A DNA stretch of 64,000 nucleotides from Borrelia hermsii DAH (GCF_023035675.1 NZ_CP073136.1:248001-312000); one strand, 5' to 3'. Counted from the first letter of the stretch, positions 34,816 to 44,993 are shown. A program made the numbers and translations. Notes: generated by a model from the sequence alone, not told the origin.

Positions 34816-36714
34816 CTATTTAGATTCAAAAGGAACATAAGCTACCATTTTAATAATATTGTCATCCTCTACAAAGGTGATATTATGATAATCTCTTGGA
34901 AGCTCATAATAAGCATCTTTAATATGCAACTTAACCCCAGCATAAGTTATATACTCAACAAAAATCTTACCATCAGTCTTACTATCTTCAAGCGCCCTCT
35001 GTAAACTTTCCTGCTTATCTTTTACCATCTTTATTTCCAAAATTAAGATATCTCTCTCATTAATAAGCTCATTACAACTATCAATCTTCAAAGATTTCTC
35101 AGCTTTATCAACAGTAAGTTGAATGTTCTTCTTTAAGGCAGAAATATCTTTTGTTAAAACTTCCAACCGTTTCTCAATCTTTACAAGATATTCAGCAAAT
35201 CCAGATAGCAAAGCTTTTATTTCAGGATCATACCCAACCCAAATAAAAGTCTCAGCATTACCCTCAGATCCAATAGAATATGCTCGAATCTCTTCTCTTG
35301 CATGAACATCAGAACCAACTATCTTAGATTTCTTTCCAATGCATAGCACTTTCTTCGTACAAGAAACAAAAGAATTGACAATTCCCCTTATAACTTCAAT
35401 ATTACCTTCACATCGTACATTAACATTTTCTAAAAACTTGGACTTAATAAACTGCTTTGCATAAATCTCTGAACCACCCTTTCCATTAACTCCACTGCGA
35501 AGAACCATAGATCCATCTGTGCTTAAATTACATCTACCAACAAGTCCATTAACTTCTATTCCACCCTTAGCCATAATATTATATCCATCTAAAACACTTC
35601 CCCTAACAAGCACCATACCATTATTTACTATATTCCCAGTACCAGGTCCAACATCACCCTCAACAATATAAACATCATGCACAGAAACAACACCATTTGA
35701 AATAGATATATATCCATCACATCCTGCAATAATCTTATTCCCTTCCATTAAAGTATTCTCTCCCAAAATCAAATCCAAATCTCGACCATTCTCTGCTTTT
35801 AATATTTTCCCAAAAACAGTATATCCATCAATACCTTCTGATAAGGGAATAATTTCTGCAAGTTCATCTCCTTGATTAACATTTCTAAGCTCATTATCTA
35901 CATCACCATACTCGCATGAATACCTACTCTTAGCAATAAAATTAATATAAGCATCTTTTCCCTTAACAGGATTTGCTCCCTTTGCCATCTCAACTGGTTC
36001 ACCATAAAACGGATAATCTACAAAATCTCTTATCTTATCCTTAAGAACTGCTCGATCTGATACTCCATATTTTTTAAGAATATTATAAATATCTTTTTCT
36101 AAAACTTCAGCACCAAAAGGCCCAGGGACAGTAAATTCAATAGTTACTGACATTGAATCTTCTGATATATGAACCATCATAGTTACACTCTCAGCAAGAT
36201 CGGCCTTAAAAGCAGATACTTGTTCATACTTACCATCAGCATTCTCAACTACCGATCTAATAAAATCTTTATCTAAATCCTTGATGTTACTATAGGATGC
36301 AAATTTATCCATTACATCTTTAAGCTTAACAACACTCCCATCTCCCTGAGCAGGAGTAACTTTTAAGAATACTCCCTTGGCAGTTCTCCTTATAAAAAAT
36401 CTCCCATCAAGAGACGTAACTTCTTCAGATCCATCTTGTGAAGTTAAAGCATCAGTAACACCAAACTTTGAATAAGAATTCCTATAAGCAACTATTTTCC
36501 ATTTTCTCTTACCATATCCAAATAGTCCATTATTTCCGCGTACCAAAACCTCATAAGCCAAGTCTTTATAAGGAACTGAGAGTTCTAAAGAAGCATCATT
36601 TAAAGCCTCTTCAAGGGTATCTGCTTCCACCTCTATCAAACTAACACTATTCTCTTTTTCTAGATAATGCTTAATTTTATTCCTCAAATCGGTAAAATCG
36701 CTAATGTCAGCCAT
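34816..36714 (-). CDS. FapA/DUF342 family protein with Jag-like N-terminus
   Basis: 632 residues. Residues ~20-80 resemble the Jag N-terminal domain (VEADTLEEALNDAS, then GNNGLFGYGKRKWKIVAY). The central and C-terminal parts match FapA/DUF342, with beta-helix repeats at about 330-470 (NIVNNGMVLVRGSVLDGYNI, split; GGIEVNGLVGRC; IEVIRGIVNSFVSC) and a coiled coil at about 505-565. FapA-type proteins help flagellar assembly or placement in Vibrio. The gene sits two bases after the small membrane protein gene and downstream of flhF-flhG, a setting shared with other spirochetes, so a role in polar flagellar control is plausible. Confidence 0.82.
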   Translation of the reverse strand: MADISDFTDLRNKIKHYLEKENSVSLIEVEADTLEEALNDASLELSVPYKDLAYEVLVRGNNGLFGYGKRKWKIVAYRNSYSKFGVTDALTSQDGSEEVTSLDGRFFIRRTAKGVFLKVTPAQGDGSVVKLKDVMDKFASYSNIKDLDKDFIRSVVENADGKYEQVSAFKADLAESVTMMVHISEDSMSVTIEFTVPGPFGAEVLEKDIYNILKKYGVSDRAVLKDKIRDFVDYPFYGEPVEMAKGANPVKGKDAYINFIAKSRYSCEYGDVDNELRNVNQGDELAEIIPLSEGIDGYTVFGKILKAENGRDLDLILGENTLMEGNKIIAGCDGYISISNGVVSVHDVYIVEGDVGPGTGNIVNNGMVLVRGSVLDGYNIMAKGGIEVNGLVGRCNLSTDGSMVLRSGVNGKGGSEIYAKQFIKSKFLENVNVRCEGNIEVIRGIVNSFVSCTKKVLCIGKKSKIVGSDVHAREEIRAYSIGSEGNAETFIWVGYDPEIKALLSGFAEYLVKIEKRLEVLTKDISALKKNIQLTVDKAEKSLKIDSCNELINERDILILEIKMVKDKQESLQRALEDSKTDGKIFVEYITYAGVKLHIKDAYYELPRDYHNITFVEDDNIIKMVAYVPFESK

Positions 36715-36716
36715 AA

Positions 36717-37208
36717 TTATTCCTTTTTATTAATCAAAGTTTTAATAGCCTCAGCAACAATTTTTGGATCAGTCCTCTCAACATATGAAATCTGATCTAA
36801 TAATTTTTTATTAAATTCAATATCAAATTTACTCTCTCTAGCATCTTCATCATATTCACTAAATTTTTCCATACGATCATAATTATCATTATCAATATTC
36901 TTATTCTCATTAAGAGGAATATTTTTAGGAGCAAGGTTCATGTTATCTGATTCGGGCTTACAGTGTCTATTCTCATTAACCTCATCAGTATCATCACTCA
37001 AGATATCATCTTTAAATAGATCATACAAATACTTTTTATATACAAACTCAAGCAAAAGCCCAACACAGAAAAAAAATATAAACTGAAAAAACGCTCTAAA
37101 TAATACTGTAATAAAAGGCACACGAGCAAAAATGCCAAGCATCACCGCAAGAATAAATGCAAATACACCAAATAATAAAACATACTTATTGATCTTATTA
37201 AACAACAT
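36717..37208 (-). CDS. Small membrane protein (position of the reported Borrelia Hfq, BB_0268)
   Basis: 163 residues. Two hydrophobic segments at the N-terminus (about 9-29 and 33-56) are followed by an acidic linker and a C-terminal stretch ending DPKIVAEAIKTLINKKE. By position it corresponds to BB_0268, which has been reported as an atypical Hfq in B. burgdorferi; I recall this from the literature and cannot verify it here. No Sm1 or Sm2 motif of standard Hfq is visible to me. It lies between flhG and fapA, five and two bases from its neighbours, so it is part of the flagellar operon. Function remains open. Confidence 0.7.
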   Translation of the reverse strand: MLFNKINKYVLLFGVFAFILAVMLGIFARVPFITVLFRAFFQFIFFFCVGLLLEFVYKKYLYDLFKDDILSDDTDEVNENRHCKPESDNMNLAPKNIPLNENKNIDNDNYDRMEKFSEYDEDARESKFDIEFNKKLLDQISYVERTDPKIVAEAIKTLINKKE

Positions 37209-37213
37209 ATCAC

Positions 37214-38104
37214 CTATTCCATGCCAAAAAATTTAGATATAAAACCTATTACACCTCTTCTTCTTTTATTATCAAGAGTAATCTCTTCAAGAGCAGCTAC
37301 AATAGAATCAAGACAATAACTAGCCTTACTATTAGGATTTAATAAAATAAAAGGCCTTTGTTTAAAAACAGAATTCCTAATATTCTGGTCTTCATAAACA
37401 TAGCCCAAATAATCAATATTTAAATTTAAAAACTGACTTGATATATCAATGACCTTTTTAGCCACTACTTTTCCCTCACTTACATTAGCCACCCTATTGA
37501 CAACCAGTCTTAAATTTTTTAAATTTTCCATTTTATGAGATAAAACCTTGATTATGCCATAAGCATCGGTTATAGAAGTAGGTTCTGGCGTTGTAATAAT
37601 AACTACGTCATCACTAGAAAACAAAAAAGAAATAACCTGTCTTGAGATTCCAGCACTGGTATCTATTATAACTATATCATATTCATAAACTTTTAATAAC
37701 TCCTTTATAAACTGATTCATCTCGGCCTCTGATAAATCTAAAAGTTCTGTCGTCCCAGAAGCACCAGCTAAGAGATCAATATTATATTCCGTTTTTGTTA
37801 TTACATCCTTAATACCTCGGCCTTGCATAATCATATGATAAATACTGTACTTTGGAATGACTCCAAGCAAAATATTGATGTTAGCCATACCAATATCTGC
37901 ATCAAAAACCAAAACTTTCTTACCAAGGCTTGCATACTTAAGAGCAAGGCCCACGGCAATATTACTTTTGCCAACTCCACCTTTGCCACTAGTAACGGCA
38001 ATAAATCTTGTCCTATTATTTTGAATTTTATCATCAATAACAAAACTAGCCCTATTATTCAATCTCATAATATCACGTAAACTTTGAGCCTGATCTTCCA
38101 TCAT
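37214..38104 (-). CDS. flhG: Flagellar number regulator FlhG (MinD-like ATPase)
   Basis: A ParA/MinD-type ATPase that works with FlhF to set flagellar number and position. 296 residues. The deviant Walker A is GKGGVGKSN (about residues 40-48), followed by [18 protein letters not shown] (switch I region, MinD-type) and [13 protein letters not shown] (switch II). The N-terminus carries a [10 protein letters not shown] segment like the FlhF-activating DQAxxLR motif of FlhG. The C-terminal basic amphipathic tail ([15 protein letters not shown]) suits membrane binding. Nine bases after flhF. Confidence 0.93.
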   Translation of the reverse strand: MMEDQAQSLRDIMRLNNRASFVIDDKIQNNRTRFIAVTSGKGGVGKSNIAVGLALKYASLGKKVLVFDADIGMANINILLGVIPKYSIYHMIMQGRGIKDVITKTEYNIDLLAGASGTTELLDLSEAEMNQFIKELLKVYEYDIVIIDTSAGISRQVISFLFSSDDVVIITTPEPTSITDAYGIIKVLSHKMENLKNLRLVVNRVANVSEGKVVAKKVIDISSQFLNLNIDYLGYVYEDQNIRNSVFKQRPFILLNPNSKASYCLDSIVAALEEITLDNKRRRGVIGFISKFFGME

Positions 38105-38113
38105 ACATTATCC

Positions 38114-39280
38114 TTAATAATAAGATTTGCTTTTTAGCCTTCGAATAAATTCAACATCATCACTTATCCTATATCCATTTATTTTCTTGATAAAGGTAAG
38201 CGGTTCTGCAATACTAATATTATGAGGAACAATTTGCCCATCAGTAATATAAGAAACTTCCTTTCTCATTTCATGAATTAAACTTATTAAATTGCCAACA
38301 CATGTTGTTTCATCCAGTTTCGTAAAAATCACGGTCTTATAGCTAAAGGGAGAAAATTGATGAAATATTTCTTTAATATCTGCCGTCTTTGTAGTAGAGC
38401 TCACGGCCAAGTGAAATTCAGCATCTCGACCACAAGCATTAAGAAGTTCCTTCATCTCAGCAAGTTTCATAAAATCCTTAGGACTCTTACCAATTGTATC
38501 AATCAGGACAAGATCAAAATCCTTTGACTGCGTAATTTCTTCTTTTAAATCCTTAAAAGATTCAATTGCCTTAACAGGAATCCCCATAATATCACCATAT
38601 GTTTGAATTTGTTTCTTAGCTCCTATACGATAGTTATCAATGGTAATAATCTTAATATTTAAACTCTTATCATCACTATTAATTCCATAAATTGCTGCTA
38701 ATTTTGCAATAGTGGTAGTTTTTCCAACACCTGTTGGTCCAACTAAAATAAAAATTCTTTTTTTAAGATTATCAATAAGAGGTCCTGAACATTTAATAGT
38801 CTTAGCAATGTATATTATAACACTATCTTTAATTTTATCATAATCATCAAGATCTGATAAACTAAACTCTTTTTTAATAAAATTATTAATATCTTTAATG
38901 TAACTCTCAGAAAAATCATTACTACGTAAAATGTCTTCTATTTTTAAAATTGTTGGATGATTAACTTCTTCCTTTTTATGTGCAAGCTCGTTCTTAAGAG
39001 ATTTAACCTCCTTAATTACATCCTCAATTGAAGAGCTTTCTTCTTTTTTAATGCTTTGAAGAATTTTACGCTTCTCCTCTTCAATATTTATTTGCTGCTG
39101 TCCAATGTCATATCTAACATAACCTGACACTTCAATCCAATCCCTACTAAATAAGCCAAATATTCCCCCATGAGCTATTGTCTTATAAGTCATAACTCTA
39201 GCATTCTTTCCATATTTCCTCTTAACGGTTTCTATGACTTCATTATAGGTCGGACCTCTTTCTGTAAAATACTGTACCAT
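38114..39280 (-). CDS. flhF: Flagellar biosynthesis GTPase FlhF
   Basis: SRP-family GTPase that places flagella at cell poles, matching the subpolar flagella of Borrelia. About 388 residues: an N-terminal basic B domain (MVQYFTERGPTYNEVI), an N domain and a G domain with P-loop GPTGVGKTTTIAKLA, G3 LVLIDTIGKS and G4 TKLDE. I prefer ATG 39280, four bases after the flhA stop, over the TTG at 39295. FlhF is directly followed by flhG, its regulator. Confidence 0.94.
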   Translation of the reverse strand: MVQYFTERGPTYNEVIETVKRKYGKNARVMTYKTIAHGGIFGLFSRDWIEVSGYVRYDIGQQQINIEEEKRKILQSIKKEESSSIEDVIKEVKSLKNELAHKKEEVNHPTILKIEDILRSNDFSESYIKDINNFIKKEFSLSDLDDYDKIKDSVIIYIAKTIKCSGPLIDNLKKRIFILVGPTGVGKTTTIAKLAAIYGINSDDKSLNIKIITIDNYRIGAKKQIQTYGDIMGIPVKAIESFKDLKEEITQSKDFDLVLIDTIGKSPKDFMKLAEMKELLNACGRDAEFHLAVSSTTKTADIKEIFHQFSPFSYKTVIFTKLDETTCVGNLISLIHEMRKEVSYITDGQIVPHNISIAEPLTFIKKINGYRISDDVEFIRRLKSKSYY

Positions 39281-39284
39281 AATA

Positions 39285-41375
39285 CTACTCTTCAACCTCT
39301 ACTATTTTAAGCACATTAACTTTAACATTTTTAGGAACCTCTAGAACAGATATAACAACAATATCTGGAAGCTCTCTACTGGTTAAGACCCTTATTACAG
39401 GCCGTGCGGATTCACTAGATAGTATAACAGGATAATATCCTTGTGATTGAACCTCATTTACAAGCCTAAAAAGTTCATAAATAAATTTAGTCTTCAAACT
39501 TGGCTCAAGAGAACTTACAAGATCATTATTAGCTTCAAATCGTGAATCAATTATTTTCTGCTCAAATTCTGGATTTATTGTGATCACATTAAGTTCTAAA
39601 TTAGAATCTAAATATCCACTAACTATTTGCCTTCCAATTGCCTGCCTACACTTTTCAATTAAAAAGAATATATCTTTAGTGATACTTGTAAAGTCTGCTA
39701 TCGTTTCAAAAATTGTAACTAAATTACGTATTGAAACCTGCTCTCTTAAGAGACCTTGTAACACCCTTTGAATCTCTCCTACTGAAAAATCCTTTAAAAC
39801 TTCTTCAACAATAGCCCCATAATCTTTTTTAAAAATATCAAGAATATTTTGAACATCTTGACGCGTCAAAATCTCACAAGCATGCCTCTTAATAAGTTCA
39901 GTCATATGAGTAGCAATAATTGAAGGAGGATCAACTACAGTATAACCCAATTTTTCAGCAACTTCCCTCCCATCATCATTTACCCAAAGAGATGGAAGTC
40001 CAAATGAAGGATCTTTTGTAAGATCTCCTTCAATACCAGAATCAGCACCCACATTGATAACTAAAAACTTACCCAACTTAATCTCTCCATGTCCAATCTC
40101 TACTCCCCTAAGCTTAAATGAATACTCATTTGGTTCAAGTCGCATGTTATCCACTATTCTAATCTTAGGCACAACTATTCCAAATTCAAGAGCAACCTCA
40201 CGGCGTATTTTTACAATACGATCAAGAAGCTCTGAGGTCTTTGAATCATCAACTATTGGCACAAGATTATACCCAATCTCTAAAGACAATGGATCTAGCG
40301 GAACTACAGGAGCGATTTCCTTATCTGCATAACTTAATATTTGCTCTTCTGCTTTTTGTTTCTCAGCAAGTTCCCTGCTTCTAATTAAGTTAGAAAGTGA
40401 ATAAGCCAAAAATGCTATCAACAAACTCAAAAGAATGAGTATTAATGTAGGGAATCCTGGAAGAAATGCCAAAAATAACAAAAATCCAGATACAATCCAA
40501 TAAATTCCTGAATAGGAAGTAAATTGTTCAATAATCTCTCCTCCAAAACTATTCTTTGATATAGATCTAGTAACAATAAGCCCTGTTGCTGTTGAGATTA
40601 ATAGTGATGGAAGCTGGGAGACAAGTCCATCTCCAACAGTTAAAGACACATAATTATTAACAGCATCGCTAAAAGTAAGCCCTTGAAGAGTAACCCCTAT
40701 TATAAGTCCCCCAAGAATATTTATAAGCGTTATTAAAAAGCCAACCTTTACATTGCCTGAAACAAATTTAGAAGCACCATCCATAGCGCCATAAAAATTT
40801 ACTTCAGCTTGCAGGTCATTTTTCTGCCTTGTGGCTTCCTCTTCTGTTAAATTTCCAGAACTATAGGCAGAATCAATAGCCATCTGCTTTCCAGGAAGAG
40901 CATCAAGAGCAAAACGAGCAGCCACCTCAGCAACTCTTGTAGCACCCTTAGTGATAACAATAAATTGAACTGCAATTATAATAAGAAATATTATAAACCC
41001 AACAAAAAGACCTTGAGTTCCAGAACCTCCAACAACAAATGTTCCAAAGGCCCTTATCATTTGACCATCGAAACTTATTCCTTTTATCAAAATTAATCTA
41101 GTCGAAGAAATATTTAAAACAAGACCAAAAATAGTCATAACAAGTAAAAGTGTTGGGAAAACTGAAAAATCAAGTGAACGCTTGGAATAAAGAACAATAA
41201 GAATAATTAAAAGACTTACTACCAAATTAACCGCAATCAAAGCATCCAAAATAAACGCAGGAAGTGGTAAAATAAAACTAGCAACAACAAGTATTAAGCC
41301 AACCGAAACTATCAAATCCGCTTTATTATTAAGTCCAAAATATCCTAATACAGAATTTTTTCTTGCATCCAACAA
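39285..41375 (-). CDS. flhA: Flagellar export gate protein FlhA
   Basis: The largest membrane protein of the flagellar type III export gate. 696 residues: about eight N-terminal membrane segments (20-330) with the conserved FHIPEP-type cytoplasmic loop (RFALDALPGKQMAIDS and EEEATRQKNDLQAE), then a C-terminal cytoplasmic ring domain (about 345-690) that docks export substrates. TTG start at 41375 with GAGG upstream. Nine bases after flhB and four before flhF. Confidence 0.96.
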   Translation of the reverse strand: MLDARKNSVLGYFGLNNKADLIVSVGLILVVASFILPLPAFILDALIAVNLVVSLLIILIVLYSKRSLDFSVFPTLLLVMTIFGLVLNISSTRLILIKGISFDGQMIRAFGTFVVGGSGTQGLFVGFIIFLIIIAVQFIVITKGATRVAEVAARFALDALPGKQMAIDSAYSSGNLTEEEATRQKNDLQAEVNFYGAMDGASKFVSGNVKVGFLITLINILGGLIIGVTLQGLTFSDAVNNYVSLTVGDGLVSQLPSLLISTATGLIVTRSISKNSFGGEIIEQFTSYSGIYWIVSGFLLFLAFLPGFPTLILILLSLLIAFLAYSLSNLIRSRELAEKQKAEEQILSYADKEIAPVVPLDPLSLEIGYNLVPIVDDSKTSELLDRIVKIRREVALEFGIVVPKIRIVDNMRLEPNEYSFKLRGVEIGHGEIKLGKFLVINVGADSGIEGDLTKDPSFGLPSLWVNDDGREVAEKLGYTVVDPPSIIATHMTELIKRHACEILTRQDVQNILDIFKKDYGAIVEEVLKDFSVGEIQRVLQGLLREQVSIRNLVTIFETIADFTSITKDIFFLIEKCRQAIGRQIVSGYLDSNLELNVITINPEFEQKIIDSRFEANNDLVSSLEPSLKTKFIYELFRLVNEVQSQGYYPVILSSESARPVIRVLTSRELPDIVVISVLEVPKNVKVNVLKIVEVEE

Positions 41376-41383
41376 CTTAACCT

Positions 41384-42505
41384 CTAATTAAATTTTTTAG
41401 CAATAGAATATACTTTCACAAGAATCTTAGAAACAATTTCCCAATATTCCCTTGGAATTTCCTCATTAACATCAACATTAGCATAAAGCTCCCTTGCAAG
41501 CGGTTTATTTTCCATCACAGGAATATTATTTTCTCTTGCAATTTGTTTAATTACAAATGCAATTTCATCTTGCCCCTTTGCAAGTACCTTCGGTGCTAAC
41601 ATAGTATTACTATCCCACTTAATAGCAACAGCAAAATGTTCTGGATTCGTAATTACCACATCCGCTTGAGGAACTGTTACCCTTAAATTAGTATTTAAAA
41701 TCTCTCGCATTCGCTCCCGCATTCTAGAACGAAGCAGCGGATCTCCTTCCATTTCCTTTCGCTCTTGTTTTACCTCTTCTTTAGTCATTTTCAAATTTTC
41801 AATGTAACGGGTTCTTTGAAAGAGATAATCCAGTATACTAATACCCATCAATACTATTATTGAAAAAAAACATATTCTGTAAGCAAGACTTAATATAACA
41901 GAAATACCATCTTCAAGACTATACTCAGACATTCTTGAGATTTTACCTATATTACTTTTTAGCATAATATAATATATAAGAGATATTATAGCAATTTTTG
42001 ATAAACTTTTAAACAAATTGAAAAAAGCATCAAATGAACCAAAAGAGTTTTTAATCCATTTTGAAAAATTTGGATTTACCCTATCCCACCTGGGAACTAC
42101 AGGTTTAAAGGTTATCAAAAAACCAACTTGAATAACATTAATTAAAAAACTAACTATAAATGATATTAAAAGAAATACAATCATATATCCAAACATCGGC
42201 TTAATATATGAAAAACTCAATGCATAAATACTAACTGACATTATTTCTGGAAGCTTGCCAGCTTGCCATCTAAAAACATTCATTAATTCTTGAGCAAAAT
42301 AAGATAACATAAAAAAAAATACAGCAAATAATATGAAAAGAGTAACTGCTGAATTAATTTCAGTTGATTTTAATACTTGTCCATCTTCTCTTGCTTTCTG
42401 TTTCTTCTGTTCAGTAGGAAGCTCAGTTCTCCCCTCATCTTCTGAGGCAAAAAAATTAAGAGGTATATACCAATTTTTACTTAAAAATTCATTTCTAGCA
42501 TTCAT
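41384..42505 (-). CDS. flhB: Flagellar export switch protein FlhB (NPEH variant)
   Basis: Controls the switch of export specificity from rod/hook to filament proteins through self-cleavage. 373 residues: an N-terminal ERTELPTEQKKQKAREDGQV-like block (here EGRTELPTEQ, then KKQKAREDG), four membrane segments (about 50-235) and a cytoplasmic domain. The cleavage motif reads N287-P288-E289-H290 in place of the usual NPTH; the codons at 41636-41647 are unambiguous. Start and fliR stop overlap by four bases (ATGA). Confidence 0.95.
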   Translation of the reverse strand: MNARNEFLSKNWYIPLNFFASEDEGRTELPTEQKKQKAREDGQVLKSTEINSAVTLFILFAVFFFMLSYFAQELMNVFRWQAGKLPEIMSVSIYALSFSYIKPMFGYMIVFLLISFIVSFLINVIQVGFLITFKPVVPRWDRVNPNFSKWIKNSFGSFDAFFNLFKSLSKIAIISLIYYIMLKSNIGKISRMSEYSLEDGISVILSLAYRICFFSIIVLMGISILDYLFQRTRYIENLKMTKEEVKQERKEMEGDPLLRSRMRERMREILNTNLRVTVPQADVVITNPEHFAVAIKWDSNTMLAPKVLAKGQDEIAFVIKQIARENNIPVMENKPLARELYANVDVNEEIPREYWEIVSKILVKVYSIAKKFN

Positions 42506-43290
42506 TCTAGGGTCTCAGAAAATAAATTTAAAGCATTCCTCATAGATTCTAAGGCAAGTTCAATTACTCTCTTAATAGACATTACCAAACTTGGAAAACA
42601 AATATATAAAACAATTAATCCTAATCCCAATGAAACTGCAAAACTAATCATTAATAAATTAATCTGAGGAGAAGTCTTTGAAAGTATACCTAAAATCAGA
42701 TATAAAAGTAAAAGTACTCCCAAGATTGGAAGAGACATTACTAAAGCCTTTTCAAAAAGAACAGCAAAAGAATAAAATATCAACTTAATAAATTCATAAT
42801 TTCTTATATTAACCATATTTTCGACTCTAACATTCAAAACAGAATCATGCACTCCAATCATAAAAAAACGCAATAAAAAATTATTTGATAAAAACAAAAG
42901 CAAAAAAAGATAAGTAAATATTTGAGATATTACTAAATTATCCTCTTCTGCAAAAACATCAAAAATATTTGCATAAGCAAGTCCCATCTGATTTGAGAAA
43001 AAAAACCCAAGTAAATGAAACACACTAAAAATTATGCTTACAAAAAAAGCCTGAATAAGGCCTAAAACAGCTTCTCCTGCTAATATCAATGCAAATGCAA
43101 TTAAATTATCTAAAGGATAAACAACATTTATTTTATCTACAACAATAATAGACAAAATAAATGCAAAGAAAAAATTTAAATAACCCATCTTTATAGTTGC
43201 AAAAAAAGGTGAAAATCTTAAAAAAAGAAAAATCCTAACAAATACAGGCAAGACCACAAAAGATTTTAAAACCAAATCATTCATATTCAT
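42502..43290 (-). CDS. fliR: Flagellar export protein FliR
   Basis: Core component of the export pore with FliP and FliQ. 262 residues, about six membrane segments, with the family blocks RIFLFLRFSPFFAT near the N-terminus and LPILGVLLLLYLILGILSK in the second half. Standard length. Gene order fliP-fliQ-fliR-flhB-flhA is conserved across bacteria. ATG at 43290, with an ATG two codons later also possible. Confidence 0.94.
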   Translation of the reverse strand: MNMNDLVLKSFVVLPVFVRIFLFLRFSPFFATIKMGYLNFFFAFILSIIVVDKINVVYPLDNLIAFALILAGEAVLGLIQAFFVSIIFSVFHLLGFFFSNQMGLAYANIFDVFAEEDNLVISQIFTYLFLLLFLSNNFLLRFFMIGVHDSVLNVRVENMVNIRNYEFIKLIFYSFAVLFEKALVMSLPILGVLLLLYLILGILSKTSPQINLLMISFAVSLGLGLIVLYICFPSLVMSIKRVIELALESMRNALNLFSETLE

Positions 43291-43305
43291 ACTTTAATCC
43301 ATACA

Positions 43306-43569
43306 TTACATATTTTGGATTTGACTAAAAACAATAAAAGCAAATTGCATAAGCTTTTTTAAAATCCAAGGACCAAATATAACAAGAGTTAAAAGTATTA
43401 TAATAATCTTGGGAATAAAACTAAGTGTTTGATCCTGGATCGACGTAACAGCTTGGAAAATCGAAACTAAAAGGCCAACAATAAGAGCCATAATCAACAT
43501 TGGTGCTGAGAGAATAATAATATTCTCAACAGCAATCCTAATGAGATAAATAATTTGTCCCGTTGTCAC
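43306..43569 (-). CDS. fliQ: Flagellar export protein FliQ
   Basis: A two-helix pore component of the export apparatus, 87 residues. Family blocks are AVENIIILSAPMLIMALIVGLLVSIFQA and the SIQDQTLSFIPKI loop, here both present, followed by the second helix ending in LVIFGPWILKKLM. It lies eight bases after fliP and 15 before fliR. Confidence 0.95.
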   Translation of the reverse strand: MTTGQIIYLIRIAVENIIILSAPMLIMALIVGLLVSIFQAVTSIQDQTLSFIPKIIIILLTLVIFGPWILKKLMQFAFIVFSQIQNM

Positions 43570-43577
43570 TTAAATCC

Positions 43578-44342
43578 TCACATAAAACTTTTCACAAGCC
43601 CACTAGTAATCAAAGTCCAACCATCTACCATTACAAAAAGAATAAGTTTAAATGGTAAGGATATCATTACAGGTGGCAACATTATCATTCCCATTGCCAT
43701 TAAAACTGCAGCTACAATAATATCTATCACTATGAACGGTAAAAATATCAAAATACCCATTTTAAAAGCAACTTTCAGCTCGTGCAAAACAAAAGATGCA
43801 ATAAGAACATGGGTCGGAACTTCACTAAAATTTTTAGGCCTGGAATAATTACTAATACTCATAAATAATTTAATCTCTTCATGTTTACTATTAGACATCT
43901 GCTTATACATAAAATTTCTAAGTGGAGCAATGCCTCTATCATAAAATTCATTAAAACTTATTTTCGAATCCTTAAGGGGCAGATATGCATCTTTGTATAT
44001 TATGTTAAAAGTTGGCCACATAGTAAAAAGAGTTAAAAACAAAGCTAATCCCATTATTACCTGATTGGGTGGCGATTGTTGAAGTGATAATGCCCTTCTA
44101 ATAAAATCTAATACTATTGCTATCCTTAAAAAAGAAGTCATTAAGACCAAGAAAGCTGGAGAGAGAGTTATTACAGTTAATATGAGTAAAAGCTGCAGAG
44201 GAAAAACTATTCCACCGCCAACAGAATTTACAAGATCAACAAACGGAAAATTTAGACCAGTAGTAGGTTGCAAAGACTTAGTTTGAGCAAATGCCAAATT
44301 TATAACTCCAAGAAATAAGAAAAGACTCAATTTTTTACCCAA
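43578..44342 (-). CDS. fliP: Flagellar export protein FliP
   Basis: Pore-forming component of the export gate. 254 residues with an N-terminal cleavable signal peptide (LFLFLGVINLAFA) and four membrane segments. Family blocks: LTVITLSPAFLVLMTSFLRI, PPNQVIMGLALFLTLFTMWP and the C-terminal GMIMLPPVMISLPFKL. Immediately downstream of fliO. Confidence 0.96.
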   Translation of the reverse strand: MGKKLSLFLFLGVINLAFAQTKSLQPTTGLNFPFVDLVNSVGGGIVFPLQLLLILTVITLSPAFLVLMTSFLRIAIVLDFIRRALSLQQSPPNQVIMGLALFLTLFTMWPTFNIIYKDAYLPLKDSKISFNEFYDRGIAPLRNFMYKQMSNSKHEEIKLFMSISNYSRPKNFSEVPTHVLIASFVLHELKVAFKMGILIFLPFIVIDIIVAAVLMAMGMIMLPPVMISLPFKLILFVMVDGWTLITSGLVKSFM

Positions 44343-44351
44343 ATTTAACCT

Positions 44352-44993
44352 CTAGAACTTTTTCAACCTATCCTGCTTACTTTTTAAAGAAGTCTCAATA
44401 TCATTCTCTACCTCTGCAAACTCAGTCTCATCAAGGGATGGCTCATTTTTTTGATCCTTACGCAATATTTTATCAAAAATTGCCTTGAATGAACTTACAT
44501 TACTATGACTCTTAGCCTTATCAAACTCAAATTCCCAATTATCTAGCTCTTCACCCCGTTTAATCTCTCTTAACAAAATAGAAGAATTACTTGATACTAA
44601 AAATACATAAATGTTACCTAGTATATTAATAACCCTTAAAGAATTTTTATTATCTATTTCATAAAAAGCAAGCTCTCTTATCAGCTCTGATTTATCATCA
44701 TTTCTGATTTTCTTATGATTTAGGAGCATTTTCTTCAATAAAAAGATACAAACAAGAAAGGCAAGAAAAAACAAAAATATAGTAACTAAATCGGAAACAT
44801 TGAGAAGAGATATATTTTGTATATCTTTATTATTTAAATCAGCTTTATTATCCTCAAATATCGGCAAATTAACTTCACTCTCTAAGCTAGAAGTAGATAC
44901 ATCTTCAACTTCATTTTTCTGTGCAAATAAACTTTTAGAAATCAATATAAAAAAAATTAAAAATACAAACTTAAATAAAGTTAACCTACTCAT
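44352..44993 (-). CDS. fliO: Flagellar biosynthesis protein FliO (called FliZ in older Borrelia annotation)
   Basis: A small membrane protein that assists FliP assembly. 213 residues: signal-like N-terminus (about 8-24), an acidic periplasmic stretch, one membrane segment (about 67-86, [21 protein letters not shown] region) and a cytoplasmic domain with the FliO-type pattern ([19 protein letters not shown]). Sequence is poorly conserved, so the call relies on its place between fliN and fliP and on topology. Its start overlaps fliN by eight bases. Confidence 0.87.
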   Translation of the reverse strand: MSRLTLFKFVFLIFFILISKSLFAQKNEVEDVSTSSLESEVNLPIFEDNKADLNNKDIQNISLLNVSDLVTIFLFFLAFLVCIFLLKKMLLNHKKIRNDDKSELIRELAFYEIDNKNSLRVINILGNIYVFLVSSNSSILLREIKRGEELDNWEFEFDKAKSHSNVSSFKAIFDKILRKDQKNEPSLDETEFAEVENDIETSLKSKQDRLKKF

